A stretch of DNA of 64,000 nucleotides from Oscillospiraceae bacterium. GTDB taxonomy: Bacteria > Bacillota > Clostridia > Oscillospirales > Ruminococcaceae. The notes under the pieces are model-generated. The model was given only the letters and a program-made list of their open reading frames with translations. It was not told the origin of the DNA and made no database searches. The stretch covers positions 186,001 through 250,000 of the forward strand of contig JAFYQD010000003.1 in the NCBI GenBank assembly GCA_017547245.1. The letters are read 5' to 3'. Positions 34,734-44,459 of the stretch are shown here, one piece after another. Numbering within the stretch: the stretch's first letter is position 1; each line of letters opens with the position of its first letter. Made by a program: the position numbers and the translations under genes.

Positions 34734-35723
34734 ATGCCAATGATGGAACAAATCGTAAATTTTGACCGCATGGAACACGCGTTGGTTCTGTTTGGGAACT
34801 ATGATGAAAACATACGTCTGGTGGAACAGCACTTTGATGTGGGCATTGTCTGCCGCGGCACCGAAATAAAGGTGACCGGCCCGGTGGAAAAGGTGCCGCT
34901 GGCGGTGCGTACCGTAGAGGGTCTGCTGCAGTATATCGAAAAAGGTGAGGCCCTTACCGACCAGAACGTGCGTTATATGATGAGTCTGGTGGATGACGGA
35001 CAGGAAGAAAACATCACCAGTCTGGCACAGGATGTGGTTTGCATCACCAGCGGCGGAAAGCCTGTAAAGGCCAAAACGCTGGGACAGAAAAACTACATCG
35101 ACAGCATCCGCAAAAATATCGTTACCTTTGGCATAGGCCCTGCCGGCACCGGCAAAACCTATCTTGCCGTAGCCATGGCGGTGCGTGCCTTCCGTGCCCA
35201 CGAGGTCAACCGCATCATTCTGACCCGCCCCGCGGTGGAAGCAGGCGAAAAACTGGGCTTTTTGCCCGGCGACCTTCAGAATAAGGTTGACCCCTATCTG
35301 CGTCCGCTTTATGATGCTTTGTTTGACATGCTGGGTGCCGAAAACTTCCAGCGTTATCAGGAACGGGGCAGCATTGAAGTTGCGCCTTTGGCCTATATGC
35401 GCGGCCGCACCCTGGATGACAGCTTCATCATTCTGGACGAAGCCCAGAACACCACCCCCGAACAGATGAAGATGTTCCTGACCCGTCTGGGTTTTGGTTC
35501 CAAGGCGGTCATTACCGGCGACGTTACCCAGATCGACCTGCCCGACACCCGTCGTTCCGGTTTGGTCGAAGCTTCCCGTGTGCTGAAAAACGTGGAAGAC
35601 GTGGCCATCCTGCGCTTCAGCGAAAAGGATGTTGTGCGCCACCGTCTGGTACAGGAAATCATCAAGGCTTACGAAAAATATTCCGAGGAGGCAAAAAAGA
35701 AGAACAGCTATGGAAAAGGTTAA
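34734..35723 (+). CDS. phoH: PhoH-family ATPase (YbeZ type)
   Basis: 329 residues from the ATG after AAAGGA; a longer frame upstream lacks an RBS. Walker A GPAGTGKT at 135-142 and Walker B FIILDEAQN at about 231-239 surround the RPAVEAGEKLGFLPGD block. It is thought to work in rRNA/RNA metabolism with YbeY, whose gene overlaps it by 14 bases. A possible -10 TATACT lies at 34662-34667. Confidence 0.92.
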   Translation: MPMMEQIVNFDRMEHALVLFGNYDENIRLVEQHFDVGIVCRGTEIKVTGPVEKVPLAVRTVEGLLQYIEKGEALTDQNVRYMMSLVDDGQEENITSLAQDVVCITSGGKPVKAKTLGQKNYIDSIRKNIVTFGIGPAGTGKTYLAVAMAVRAFRAHEVNRIILTRPAVEAGEKLGFLPGDLQNKVDPYLRPLYDALFDMLGAENFQRYQERGSIEVAPLAYMRGRTLDDSFIILDEAQNTTPEQMKMFLTRLGFGSKAVITGDVTQIDLPDTRRSGLVEASRVLKNVEDVAILRFSEKDVVRHRLVQEIIKAYEKYSEEAKKKNSYGKG

Positions 35724-36207
35724 AGTTATCATCTCGGACAGACAACACAAGTTCAAAGTGCCTACCGGCATTCGTATGCTTATCCGCCGCTGCTGTGCAG
35801 CCTCGTTGGCAGAAGAACGCTTTGAGGGCAGTGCCGAAGTCAGCGTCAGCTTTCTGGACAATGCCCAGATCCGCCAGCTGAATGCGGAATTCCGCCATAT
35901 CGATTCGGCCACCGATGTGCTTTCCTTCCCCTTGGGCCAAGATGGTGTCTATGACGTAAACCCCGAAACCGGTGCCAAGCTGCTGGGGGATATCGTCATC
36001 TCGCTGGAACGTGCCGACGAACAGGCACAGTCTTTTGGCCACAGCCTGCGCCGCGAAATCGGCTTCCTCACCGTTCACTCTATGTTCCACCTGTTGGGCT
36101 ATGACCACGAAGAAGGTCTGGAATCGGTGTGTATGCGCGAAAAGGAAGAAACCGTGCTGACCCGTTTGGGTCTGGTGCGTGATGCCAGCTATGTGATGGA
36201 GGAATAA
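35710..36207 (+). CDS. ybeY: Endoribonuclease YbeY
   Basis: 165 residues starting inside phoH. The zinc motif HSMFHLLGYDH (His123, His127, His133) is complete, after EIGFLTV. It processes the 3' end of 16S rRNA and takes part in ribosome quality control. It heads the ybeY-dgkA-era string typical of Firmicutes. Confidence 0.95.
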   Translation: MEKVKVIISDRQHKFKVPTGIRMLIRRCCAASLAEERFEGSAEVSVSFLDNAQIRQLNAEFRHIDSATDVLSFPLGQDGVYDVNPETGAKLLGDIVISLERADEQAQSFGHSLRREIGFLTVHSMFHLLGYDHEEGLESVCMREKEETVLTRLGLVRDASYVMEE

Positions 36208-36229
36208 TCCCCCAATCGGAGGTGGCTGT

Positions 36230-36325
36230 ATGAAAGGGTTATTGAACAGCTTTCGGTGGGCGGTGTTCTGTCTGCCTTATTCAGAAAAGACAATCAAAAA
36301 TCATAAAGATAAAGAACAGGAATAA
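36230..36325 (+). pseudogene. dgkA: Truncated dgkA remnant (undecaprenol/diacylglycerol kinase)
   Basis: 31-codon frame with a strong RBS (CGGAGGTGG). MKGLLNSFRWAVFCLPYSEK resembles the opening of DgkA, MKGxxxSFRYAxxGL, and dgkA normally sits exactly here, between ybeY and era. The frame then runs off into AT-rich Lys-rich codons and stops 6 bases before era. The remaining roughly 90 residues of DgkA are absent. Confidence 0.55.
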
Positions 36326-36331
36326 ATTGCT

Positions 36332-37237
36332 ATGGAATATCAGACCAAATCGGGCTTTGTTGCCATTGTTGGCCGTGCCAATGTGGGTAAATCCAGCCTG
36401 CTGAACGCCATGATTGGCGAAAAGATTGCTATTGTTTCGGACAAGCCCCAGACCACCCGTACCCGCATCACCGGCGTAATCACCCGTGATGAGGTACAGC
36501 TGGCCTTTATCGACACCCCCGGCATGCACCGTCCCCGTAACAGCCTGTCGGAATATATGGTAAAGCAGGTAACCGATTCGGTGGGCGATGTGGATGCCGC
36601 CGTATTGGTGGTGGAAGCCGGTGTGCCTTTGGGCGACATCGAAAGCCAGCTGATCAAAAACTTTGCCCAGCGCAAGCTGCCTGCCGTGGCGGTCATCAAC
36701 AAGATGGACACCGTGCAGGACAAGGCGGTCATTCTCAGCCAGATTGCCGCCCTTTCCCAGATGTACAGCTTTGACCACATCTACCCCCTGTCCGCCAAGA
36801 CCAAGGAAGGTGTGGAAGAGTTTATCAAGCTGCTGGAAGACTATGCCCAGCCCGGCCCTCATTATTTTGAAAACGAAAGATTCACCGACCAGCCCGAAAA
36901 GGTGCTGGCTGCCGAAATGGTGCGTGAAAAGCTGCTGCGCAACCTGCGTGACGAGGTTCCCCACGGCACCGCCGTTGTGGTGGAAACCATGAAGGAACAC
37001 ACCGCACGCAACGGCGAAGAAGTGCTGGATGTGGATGCCATCATCTATTGTGAACGAGAAAACCACAAGGGTATGATCATCGGCAAGGGCGGCGCTACCC
37101 TCAAGCGCATTGCCACCCAGGCCCGCGGCGAGATGGAACGCTTCTTCCAGATTCAGGTCAACCTGAAGTGCTGGGTCAAGGTAAAGGAAGACTGGCGCAA
37201 CCGCGAACAGATCATGCGCAGCTTTGGCTACAATTAA
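36332..37237 (+). CDS. era: GTPase Era
   Basis: 301 residues, full length. G1 GRANVGKS at 14-21, G3 DTPG at 61-64, G4 NKMD at 123-126, and a C-terminal KH domain with GMIIGKGGATLKRIATQAR. It binds the 3' end of 16S rRNA in small-subunit maturation, the step next to YbeY function. Confidence 0.97.
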   Translation: MEYQTKSGFVAIVGRANVGKSSLLNAMIGEKIAIVSDKPQTTRTRITGVITRDEVQLAFIDTPGMHRPRNSLSEYMVKQVTDSVGDVDAAVLVVEAGVPLGDIESQLIKNFAQRKLPAVAVINKMDTVQDKAVILSQIAALSQMYSFDHIYPLSAKTKEGVEEFIKLLEDYAQPGPHYFENERFTDQPEKVLAAEMVREKLLRNLRDEVPHGTAVVVETMKEHTARNGEEVLDVDAIIYCERENHKGMIIGKGGATLKRIATQARGEMERFFQIQVNLKCWVKVKEDWRNREQIMRSFGYN

Positions 37238-37272
37238 GCCCAGAGCAAAGATACAAGAAAGGGGAGAGGACC

Positions 37273-37530
37273 ATGAAACTGGAAAAGGCCAAAAAGCTGC
37301 TGATCATTTTATTGGTTGCCATGCTTTGTGTTGCGGTGGTGATCATGGCAGCTGACGCAATGGCGCTGCCGGGATTCATTCTGTGCATCGGTCTGCTGGC
37401 AGCCATCGTTGTGGTCCATCTTCTTTACATTCGCTGTCCCCATTGCAGCGAACACCTTGGCCGTGACTGGGGTGAATTTTGCCCCCACTGCGGTAAAAAG
37501 CTGCAGGAAGAAAACACCGACAACCTGTAA
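37273..37530 (+). CDS. Small membrane protein with zinc ribbon
   Basis: 85 residues from the ATG after GGGGAGAGG. Two membrane helices (about 9-28 and 33-50) are followed by CPHCSEHLGRDW...FCPHCGKKL, a zinc ribbon with two CPHC pairs. Function unknown. It is set between era and yqzL. Confidence 0.7.
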   Translation: MKLEKAKKLLIILLVAMLCVAVVIMAADAMALPGFILCIGLLAAIVVVHLLYIRCPHCSEHLGRDWGEFCPHCGKKLQEENTDNL

Positions 37531-37656
37531 GATTGTTTGTCAAGACCAAAATAGTACCAATACTGCAAACCATTCCCTATCATATTTCCCGCCAATGCCG
37601 CACAGGATAAAAACGGTGGAAGATTTCCGCCAGTTTTTCTTGTGAGGTGACAGTGT

Positions 37657-37851
37657 ATGTACGGTCCGGAAGAACGGGATTTTTGGAAGCATTTTTGCGA
37701 GACCGGTGCGGTGGATGACTACATCGCCTACCGGCAGAAGATGTCCCTGGTGGACAAAGGCCAGGGCGACGCTGATTTTTTTGACGACGGGGTAGAGTAC
37801 GATGCGGATCACAACGGATGGAATCGTGGTGCGGCAGAAGAACTTTGGTGA
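37657..37851 (+). CDS. yqzL: YqzL-like small protein
   Basis: 64 residues. RDFWKHFCETGAVDDYIAYRQ matches the FWxxFxxTGxxxxYLxY core of YqzL, a small protein that in Firmicutes is found between era and recO as here. The tail is acidic and overlaps recO by 50 bases. Function unknown. Confidence 0.7.
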   Translation: MYGPEERDFWKHFCETGAVDDYIAYRQKMSLVDKGQGDADFFDDGVEYDADHNGWNRGAAEELW

Positions 37852-38554
37852 AAAGGACCGCCTGATCACCCTGCTCAGCCGTGACCACGGTATGATAACA
37901 GCCTTTGCCAACGGGGCACGCAGTCCACGCAGTCCGCTGGCCTCCTCCACCGAACTGCTGACCTACTCCAACTTTGTGCTGTTTGAGTATAAGGGGCGCA
38001 CCACGGTGGATGCCGCCTCGGCCAATCAGGTCTTTTTTGGGGTGCGTCAGGATGTGGAGCTGCTGGCCCTTGGCACCTATCTGGCCCAGCTTTGCACCGA
38101 GGTTCTGCCCGAAGGGGAACAGGACCCCCAATGCCTGCGCCTGCTGCTGAACAGCCTTTATATGCTTAACGAAAAAAAGCGCACTGCCGATTTTATCAAG
38201 CCGGTGTTTGAACTGCGTCTGTTGGGGCTCAGCGGTTTTATGCCCGACCTGGTGGCCTGCACCGAATGCGGCTGTTATGAACACGAAAAGATGTTTTTCC
38301 TTCCTGCCGAAGGGGAACTGCGCTGCGGCGACTGCATGACCGGGCACGAAATTGGGGCAATGCCTCTGGCTCCCGGTGTGTTGGCCGCCATGCGCTACAT
38401 ACTTTACAGCGATTTTGAAAAGTTGTTTTCTTTCACCCTGCCGCCCGAGGGTCTGCGGCAGCTGGGCGTTGTTTCGGAATGCTTTCTGCTGGCCCAGCTG
38501 GAACGGGAATTCCCGGCACTGAACTTCTATCACTCGGTAAAAGCACCCGTGTAG
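37802..38554 (+). CDS. recO: DNA repair protein RecO
   Basis: 250 residues. N-terminal OB fold (TDGIVVRQKNFGEKDRLITL), a helical body, and a zinc-type finger with CTECGCYEHEKMFFL and CGDCMTGH. It helps load RecA with RecR and RecF at gaps. RecR is encoded at 52774. Confidence 0.92.
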   Translation: MRITTDGIVVRQKNFGEKDRLITLLSRDHGMITAFANGARSPRSPLASSTELLTYSNFVLFEYKGRTTVDAASANQVFFGVRQDVELLALGTYLAQLCTEVLPEGEQDPQCLRLLLNSLYMLNEKKRTADFIKPVFELRLLGLSGFMPDLVACTECGCYEHEKMFFLPAEGELRCGDCMTGHEIGAMPLAPGVLAAMRYILYSDFEKLFSFTLPPEGLRQLGVVSECFLLAQLEREFPALNFYHSVKAPV

Positions 38555-38588
38555 ACAACATTTCCTGTTTTGCTTAAGGAGATACCCT

Positions 38589-40985
38589 ATGACCAAACGT
38601 GACCATACCTCCAGTTTGGAACTGAATAAAATATTGGAGCAGCTGGCCGCCCTTTGCGGATGTGAAGCCAGCCGCGAGGCTGCCATTGCCCTGCACCCTG
38701 TGCATGACTACAAGGAAGCCTGCGACCTGATGCAGCGCACAGCCGAAGCCGATGGCTTTGCCACCCGTTACGGCAGCCCCTCGGTAAACGGCCTGAGCGA
38801 CTGCGGCAGCATGATGGCCCGTGCCGCCCGTGGGGCAAGGCTTTCTCCCGGAGAGCTGCTGCGCATTGCACGCTGCCTCAAGGTCATCCGAAATATGGGT
38901 GACTGGCGCCGCCAAAGCGCCGACCCTCTGCCTGCCCTTGACCCTTTGTTCGAGGTTCTTTCGCCCAACAAGGGGCTGGAAGACGACATCAACGCCGCCA
39001 TTCTTTCGGAAGATGAAATTGCCGACCGTGCCAGCCCTGCTTTGGCCGATATCCGCCGCAAAATCGTAAAGGAAAGCCTGGGCATCCGTGAACAGCTGGA
39101 TAAAATGATCCGCTCGCCCCAATATGCAAAGTTTTTGCAGGAGCAGCTGGTTACCCAGCGTGACGGCCGCTTTGTTGTGCCGGTCAAGGCCGAATATAAA
39201 AACGAAATAAAGGGTCTGGTGCACGATACTTCGGGCACAGGCGCCACCTATTTCATCGAACCCATGTCGGTGGTGGAGGCCAACAACGCCATCCGTGAAT
39301 TGCAGATCAAGGAACGGCAGGAAATAGATCGTATCCTTTCCGAACTTTCGGAACAGGCAGGATATTTTGCCGAGCCCATGGCCGATGGCTATGCCGCCGC
39401 TGCCGAACTGGATCTTTATTTTGCAAAATCCCGTTTGGGCGGCAAAATGCGTGCCACCCTGCCGGCTCTTTCAAACGATGGCACCATCATTCTGAAAAAA
39501 GCCCGGCACCCCCTTATCCCGGCCGACAAGATTGTGCCTGTGGATGTAACGCTGGGTGTGGATTTTGATACTTTGGTCATCACCGGCCCCAACACGGGCG
39601 GCAAAACCGTTGCCCTGAAAACGCTGGGCCTGATGACCCTGATGGCACAGTGCGGCTTGCTGCTGCCCGTGGCCGAAGGAAGCCGTGTTTCGGTTTTCCG
39701 CCATGTGCTGGCCGACATCGGTGACGAACAATCCATCGAACAAAGCCTTTCCACCTTCTCGGGCCATATGGCAAATCTGGTTTCCATTCTGGAACTGGCA
39801 GATGACCAAAGCCTGGTGCTGCTGGACGAGCTTGGCTCGGGCACCGACCCCATCGAAGGCGCTGCGCTGGCCGTTTCGGTCATCGAAGAACTGCGCCGCC
39901 GTGGTGTGCGGCTGGCCGCCACCACCCACTATTCCGAGCTGAAGATGTACGCCCTGCAGACCGAAGGTGTGGAAAACGGCAGCTGTGAATTCAATGTGGA
40001 GACCCTCAGCCCCACCTATCGTCTGCTGGTGGGTGTGCCCGGCCGTTCCAATGCTTTTGCCATTAGCAGCCGCCTTGGCCTGCCCGATGACATCATCGAC
40101 CGCGCCCGTGACCTGGTTTCCAGCGACAATACCCGTTTTGAAGATGTGGTAAGCACCCTGGAAGATACCCGACAGGGTCTGGAAAAAGAGTATGCCGAAG
40201 CCGACCGCCTGCGCCGCGAGGCCGAAACCATGCTGGCTCAGGCCAAACTTGCCCGTCAGGAAGCCAAACAGCAGGCCGAAAAGGAACTGGAACAGGCCCG
40301 GAGACAGGCCCAAACTCTGGTGGAACGCACCAAGAGCCAGACCGACATACTGGTGAACGAGCTGGAAGAACTGAAAAAGCAGAAGGACAAAGCCGACTTT
40401 TCCCAGAAAACCGCCGCTGCCAGCGCTGCCTATAACGCACGCATCAACAAGCTGCGTGACGAGGCCGACCCTGTGGCCAAGCGTGCCGACGAAAACTACA
40501 CCCTGCCCCGTGAGCTGAAGGTGGGCGATACGGTCATCATTGCCGAACTGGGTGCCCGCGGCACCATCATTTCCATTCCCGACAGCGACGGGAATTATAT
40601 GGTGCAGGCCGGCATCATCAAAACCAAGGTGGCTCCCTCCGGCCTGCGGTTGGTAGAGGATAAAAAGAAGCAGCAGAAAAAGCCCGCCATTCCCCAGACC
40701 CGCAAGGGCGGTGCCCGTGTGGATAAAAGTATCCGTTCGGCGGCCGCCGAGCTTGACCTGCGCGGCATGACCTCGGACGAGGCCGTGATGGAACTGGATA
40801 AGTTCATCAACGATGCGGTGCTGGCCGGACTTAAAACCCTGGTTGTCATCCACGGCAAGGGCACCGGTGTGCTCCGCAGTGCCGTTACCGACCGCCTGCG
40901 CCGCCTGAAAAAGGTGGTGCGCAGCCACCGCCCCGGCGTCTATGGCGAAGGGGAGGACGGCGTTACCGTTGTGGAACTTTATTGA
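38589..40985 (+). CDS. mutS2: Endonuclease MutS2
   Basis: 798 residues. The MutS-type ATPase has Walker A GPNTGGKT at about 333-340 and LLDELGSGTDPIEGAAL after it. A coiled-coil region lies at about 520-620 and a C-terminal Smr nuclease domain from about residue 718 (ELDLRGMTSDEAVMELDKFI, HGKGTGVLRSAV). It suppresses homologous recombination or rescues stalled ribosomes, depending on species. Full length. Confidence 0.96.
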   Translation: MTKRDHTSSLELNKILEQLAALCGCEASREAAIALHPVHDYKEACDLMQRTAEADGFATRYGSPSVNGLSDCGSMMARAARGARLSPGELLRIARCLKVIRNMGDWRRQSADPLPALDPLFEVLSPNKGLEDDINAAILSEDEIADRASPALADIRRKIVKESLGIREQLDKMIRSPQYAKFLQEQLVTQRDGRFVVPVKAEYKNEIKGLVHDTSGTGATYFIEPMSVVEANNAIRELQIKERQEIDRILSELSEQAGYFAEPMADGYAAAAELDLYFAKSRLGGKMRATLPALSNDGTIILKKARHPLIPADKIVPVDVTLGVDFDTLVITGPNTGGKTVALKTLGLMTLMAQCGLLLPVAEGSRVSVFRHVLADIGDEQSIEQSLSTFSGHMANLVSILELADDQSLVLLDELGSGTDPIEGAALAVSVIEELRRRGVRLAATTHYSELKMYALQTEGVENGSCEFNVETLSPTYRLLVGVPGRSNAFAISSRLGLPDDIIDRARDLVSSDNTRFEDVVSTLEDTRQGLEKEYAEADRLRREAETMLAQAKLARQEAKQQAEKELEQARRQAQTLVERTKSQTDILVNELEELKKQKDKADFSQKTAAASAAYNARINKLRDEADPVAKRADENYTLPRELKVGDTVIIAELGARGTIISIPDSDGNYMVQAGIIKTKVAPSGLRLVEDKKKQQKKPAIPQTRKGGARVDKSIRSAAAELDLRGMTSDEAVMELDKFINDAVLAGLKTLVVIHGKGTGVLRSAVTDRLRRLKKVVRSHRPGVYGEGEDGVTVVELY

Positions 40986-41016
40986 CCGCAACCCCTATCA
41001 GAAAGGACTGATTCCC

Positions 41017-41862
41017 ATGAATAATGCCCACAAGCTGGAATGTGTCATCTGCGACCTGGATGGCAGCCTGCTCAATTCTCAAAAAAAGGTGAGCCCTCAG
41101 GATCTGGAAACCATCAAGACCCTGAAAAGCAAGGGTATCCTGTTTTTTATCTCGACCGGCAGATCCTTCCCCTTTGCACAGGAAACGGTGGGCAGTGTAG
41201 GCTTTGACCTGCCTGCAAGCTGCTGCAACGGCGGACATATCTACGACTTTGCCCAGAAGAAGGGCCTTGCCTGCGACCCCTTGGAAAAAGAGGTGGCCAT
41301 CAAGGCTTTGGATTGGCTGCTGACCACCGAACATCCCTTTATTATTTATGCCACCACCGGGGTGTACTTCCGCAACCGCACCATGAAGCGGTACACCATG
41401 TGGGAAAAGTGGAACCAAAACGCCGCCGAGGAATACCGTTTTGCCATGCCCACCGTGGAGGATGGTCAGCTTGACCGCGACAACACCACCTTCATTAAAA
41501 TTCTGCTGACCGAGGCCAATGACGAAGTATACCGTCAGCTGATGGAAGCTATGGGTGAGGATGCCAAAAAGCTGAATCCCATATTCTCTGAATCCACCCT
41601 GCTGGATGTTAATGCCGCCGGGGTAAACAAGGGAAAGGGTGTACAGCGTTTGTCCGAACTGTTTGGGTTTGACACCCGCAACACCATGGCCATCGGCGAC
41701 AACTTTAACGACGTCACCCTGATGCAGAGTGTGGGCATGCCCGTGGCACCCGAAAATGCCGAGGAGCAGATCAAATCCATGGCAAAATTCATCACCTGCA
41801 GCAACGATGATTCTCCCCTTACATATGCCATCAGCCATCTTTATCCCGAACTGTTGGACTAA
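41017..41862 (+). CDS. HAD-superfamily (Cof-type) phosphatase
   Basis: 281 residues from the ATG 9 bases after GAAAGGA. DLDGSLL (residues 13-19) has the nucleophile Asp. GDNFNDVTLMQSVGMPVAPE is the last motif, and the cap is of the IIB/Cof kind. It dephosphorylates a small sugar phosphate or flavin-type substrate, unspecified. It follows mutS2 by 31 bases. Confidence 0.85.
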   Translation: MNNAHKLECVICDLDGSLLNSQKKVSPQDLETIKTLKSKGILFFISTGRSFPFAQETVGSVGFDLPASCCNGGHIYDFAQKKGLACDPLEKEVAIKALDWLLTTEHPFIIYATTGVYFRNRTMKRYTMWEKWNQNAAEEYRFAMPTVEDGQLDRDNTTFIKILLTEANDEVYRQLMEAMGEDAKKLNPIFSESTLLDVNAAGVNKGKGVQRLSELFGFDTRNTMAIGDNFNDVTLMQSVGMPVAPENAEEQIKSMAKFITCSNDDSPLTYAISHLYPELLD

Positions 41863-42228
41863 GGGATAGGGAAGAGCGTTTCTGCACAAACAAAGAGGCG
41901 GACTATATCGCCCCAAACACGTTTTTCCACGGCTTATGCACTTTGTGTGCCAACAGAGGACAATAGCAAAAAAAGGCCTGTTTGTGCATTTTGGCGCAAA
42001 CAATCGGCGGCATTTGCCAAACCTCACATAACTGCTCAAAACGGCTCGTTTTTTACCTTTTTTAATTGACTTTACATTTGATGTATGATACTCTAAAATT
42101 CGGGTAGGTTAGCAAAAATATGCTATGTTTTCAAATGTAAATAGTGCGTAAAAAAGTAACCCTAAATTCGTAATCAAGCAGACCTGCCGAGGTCTGTGCA
42201 AAATAATAATTAAGCAGGAGGCAGACCA
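41863..42228 (+). promoter_or_regulatory. Control region of ptsI
   Basis: 366 bases without a gene. Promoter TTTACA (42071-42076) and TAAAAT (42094-42099) with 17-base spacing. The leader of about 125 bases contains CAGACCT-GCCG-AGGTCTG (42179-42196), a small hairpin, and the ptsI RBS GCAGGAGG. An imperfect inverted repeat TTTGTGC/GCGCAAA lies near 41980. No terminator for the HAD gene was found. Confidence 0.55.
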
Positions 42229-43950
42229 ATGACTTTTACCGGTAATCCCGTTTCTCCCGGCATCGCAACCGGACCTGTGTTTCTTTACACTCCTTTCAAG
42301 CCCCAGTTGGAAGAAACCCTGATTCCCTCCGATGCAGTTGAAGAAAACATTAAAAAGTACGAAGATCTGCGTGAAAAGGCTCGCCTGGAACTGGAAGCTA
42401 TCCATGATAAGCTGGAACAGGACGATCCCGAAAAGGCAAAGATCTTTGCTGCCCACAAGGATATTCTGTTTGACGACGCCATGGATGAAGAAATCCGCGA
42501 CGCCATCAATTATGATTATTTTTCTCCCGAATGGGCTATCCAGACCACCTACGAAAAGTTCATCCGTATCCTGAGCAAGGCCAAGGATGAAATTATCCGT
42601 GAACGTGTTGCCGACCTGCGTGACGTCCGCAGCCGTCTGATCCGTATCTGGTTTGAAGTGCCCGAAAAGAACCTGTCTGCTCTGGAAAAGCCCGTTGTTG
42701 TTGTGGCACACGACCTGTTCCCCTCCGACACCGCTACTCTGGACCGTTCCAAGGTTCTGGCCATCGTTACCGAAATCGGTGGCCCCACCTCCCACTCTGC
42801 CATCATCGCCCGCAGCTACGAAATTCCTGCCGTTCTGGGTCTCAGCGATGCAATGACCCTGTTTGCCGACGACCAGGTGGTTATCGTGGATGCCTGCGAA
42901 GGCAAGGTATTTACCGAAGCTGACGACGCTCTGCTGGCCGAATATGCCCAGAAGCGTGAAGAATATCTGGTAAAGGCTGCCGACCTGAAGAAGTTCCGCG
43001 ACGTTGAACCCATCACCAAGGATGGCGTTCGCATTAAGGTTGAACAGAACATCGGCTCGGCCGACGCCATGGAACTGGAAGGCGCCACCTGCACCGACGG
43101 TGTTGGCCTGTTCCGCACCGAATTCATCTACATGGGCCGCGAACAGCTTCCCACCGAAGATGAACAGGTTGAAATCTACAAGAAGGTCCTCAACGCCTTT
43201 GGCGAACGTCCCATGATTCTGCGCACCATGGATATCGGCGGCGACAAGGTTCTGGACTGCATGGAACTGCCCAAGGAAGAAAACCCCTTCCTGGGTCTGC
43301 GCGCCCTGCGTCTCAGCTTTGCCCATCCCGAAATCTTCAAGACCCAGCTGCGTGCCGCTTTCCGCGCCAGTGTGGTTGGCAACCTGTGGATCATGTTCCC
43401 CATGGTTGGCAGCATGGATGACTTCCGCCGTGCCAAGGCTGTTGTGGAAGAGGTCAAGAAGGAACTGGACGAAGCCGGCCTGCCCTACAGCAAGGATGTC
43501 AAGATCGGCGTTATGATCGAAGTTCCCACCCTGGCCGTTATCGCTGACCTGATTGCCAAGGAAGCCGATTTCTGCTCGGTTGGCACCAACGACCTGACCC
43601 AGTACTCCACCGCCGTTGACCGCATGAACCCCAGCGTTTCGGGCTACTATCAGACCTTCCATCCCGCTATGTTCCGTCTGATCGGTCACGTCATCCGTTC
43701 CTTTGATGCCGAAGGCAAGTCTTCCGGCGTTTGCGGCGAAATGGGCGGCAACCCCCTGACCGCTGCTGTTCTGATGGGTCTGGGCATGCGTACCCTGAGC
43801 ATGGGCATCGCTTCTGTTCCTTCCATCAAGAAGCTGATCACCAACGTAACCATTCCCGAACTGGAAAAGCTGGCAGCCACCGTGGTTAACCTGAACACCG
43901 CTGCCGAAGTGGAAGAGTACCTGAAGAAGGAACTGGCCCACGTTCTCTAA
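42229..43950 (+). CDS. ptsI: PTS enzyme I (phosphoenolpyruvate-protein phosphotransferase)
   Basis: 573 residues. GGPTSHSAIIARSYEIPAVL holds the phospho-accepting His189. The C-terminal PEP-binding domain has GVGLFRTEFIYMGR and a Cys motif in SGVCGEMGGNP. It takes phosphate from PEP and passes it to HPr, encoded 77 bases downstream. No sugar-specific enzyme II is in the window. Confidence 0.96.
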   Translation: MTFTGNPVSPGIATGPVFLYTPFKPQLEETLIPSDAVEENIKKYEDLREKARLELEAIHDKLEQDDPEKAKIFAAHKDILFDDAMDEEIRDAINYDYFSPEWAIQTTYEKFIRILSKAKDEIIRERVADLRDVRSRLIRIWFEVPEKNLSALEKPVVVVAHDLFPSDTATLDRSKVLAIVTEIGGPTSHSAIIARSYEIPAVLGLSDAMTLFADDQVVIVDACEGKVFTEADDALLAEYAQKREEYLVKAADLKKFRDVEPITKDGVRIKVEQNIGSADAMELEGATCTDGVGLFRTEFIYMGREQLPTEDEQVEIYKKVLNAFGERPMILRTMDIGGDKVLDCMELPKEENPFLGLRALRLSFAHPEIFKTQLRAAFRASVVGNLWIMFPMVGSMDDFRRAKAVVEEVKKELDEAGLPYSKDVKIGVMIEVPTLAVIADLIAKEADFCSVGTNDLTQYSTAVDRMNPSVSGYYQTFHPAMFRLIGHVIRSFDAEGKSSGVCGEMGGNPLTAAVLMGLGMRTLSMGIASVPSIKKLITNVTIPELEKLAATVVNLNTAAEVEEYLKKELAHVL

Positions 43951-44027
43951 AAAGTTGAAAGTTTTGGCCAAGGCCAAACGAAGATAAATTGTTTTTAATT
44001 AATTTTTAATTTTGGAGGTAATCGCCA

Positions 44028-44300
44028 ATGTACGCTCGTAGCACTATCGTAGCCAATAGAACCGGCCTGCATGCCCGTCCCGCTTCCGACTTTATCGCTT
44101 GCGCCAGCAAGTTCAAGTCCAAGATCACCATCAAGCGTGTAGGTGAAGACGACGAAGCCAACGCAAAGTCCATCGTTATGCTGCTGTCCCTGGGCCTGGG
44201 CCAGGGTACCGAAGTTCTGCTGACTGCCAAGGGCGAAGACGAAGTTGAAGCCGTTGACACCCTGATCGAACTGATCGACAGCAAGTTCGGCGAAGACTAA
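44028..44300 (+). CDS. ptsH: HPr phosphocarrier protein
   Basis: 90 residues after TTGGAGGTAA. NRTGLHARPAS has the catalytic His15, and NAKSIVMLLSLG has Ser48, equivalent to the regulatory Ser46 used by HPr kinase in Firmicutes. Cotranscribed with ptsI but in reverse order to Bacillus. Strong, highly expressed codon choice. Confidence 0.95.
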   Translation: MYARSTIVANRTGLHARPASDFIACASKFKSKITIKRVGEDDEANAKSIVMLLSLGLGQGTEVLLTAKGEDEVEAVDTLIELIDSKFGED

Positions 44301-44459
44301 TCAAGTCCCTCAAAAGGATCTGCCGCGTTCCAAAATGCGGCAGGTCCTAAAGCCGTTTTTACACAATGGCAATTATGTTTTTCGACAGGCTGCGCAAGCT
44401 GTCTGCCGGATGCGTTAATATAATCGCAAGATGCATATCAAAAAAGGAGAGAGGATATC

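Noticed and set aside
44316-44345. Terminator after ptsH
   Set aside because: CTGCCGC/GCGGCAG pairs but the T-run is displaced by more than ten bases; too weak to list.
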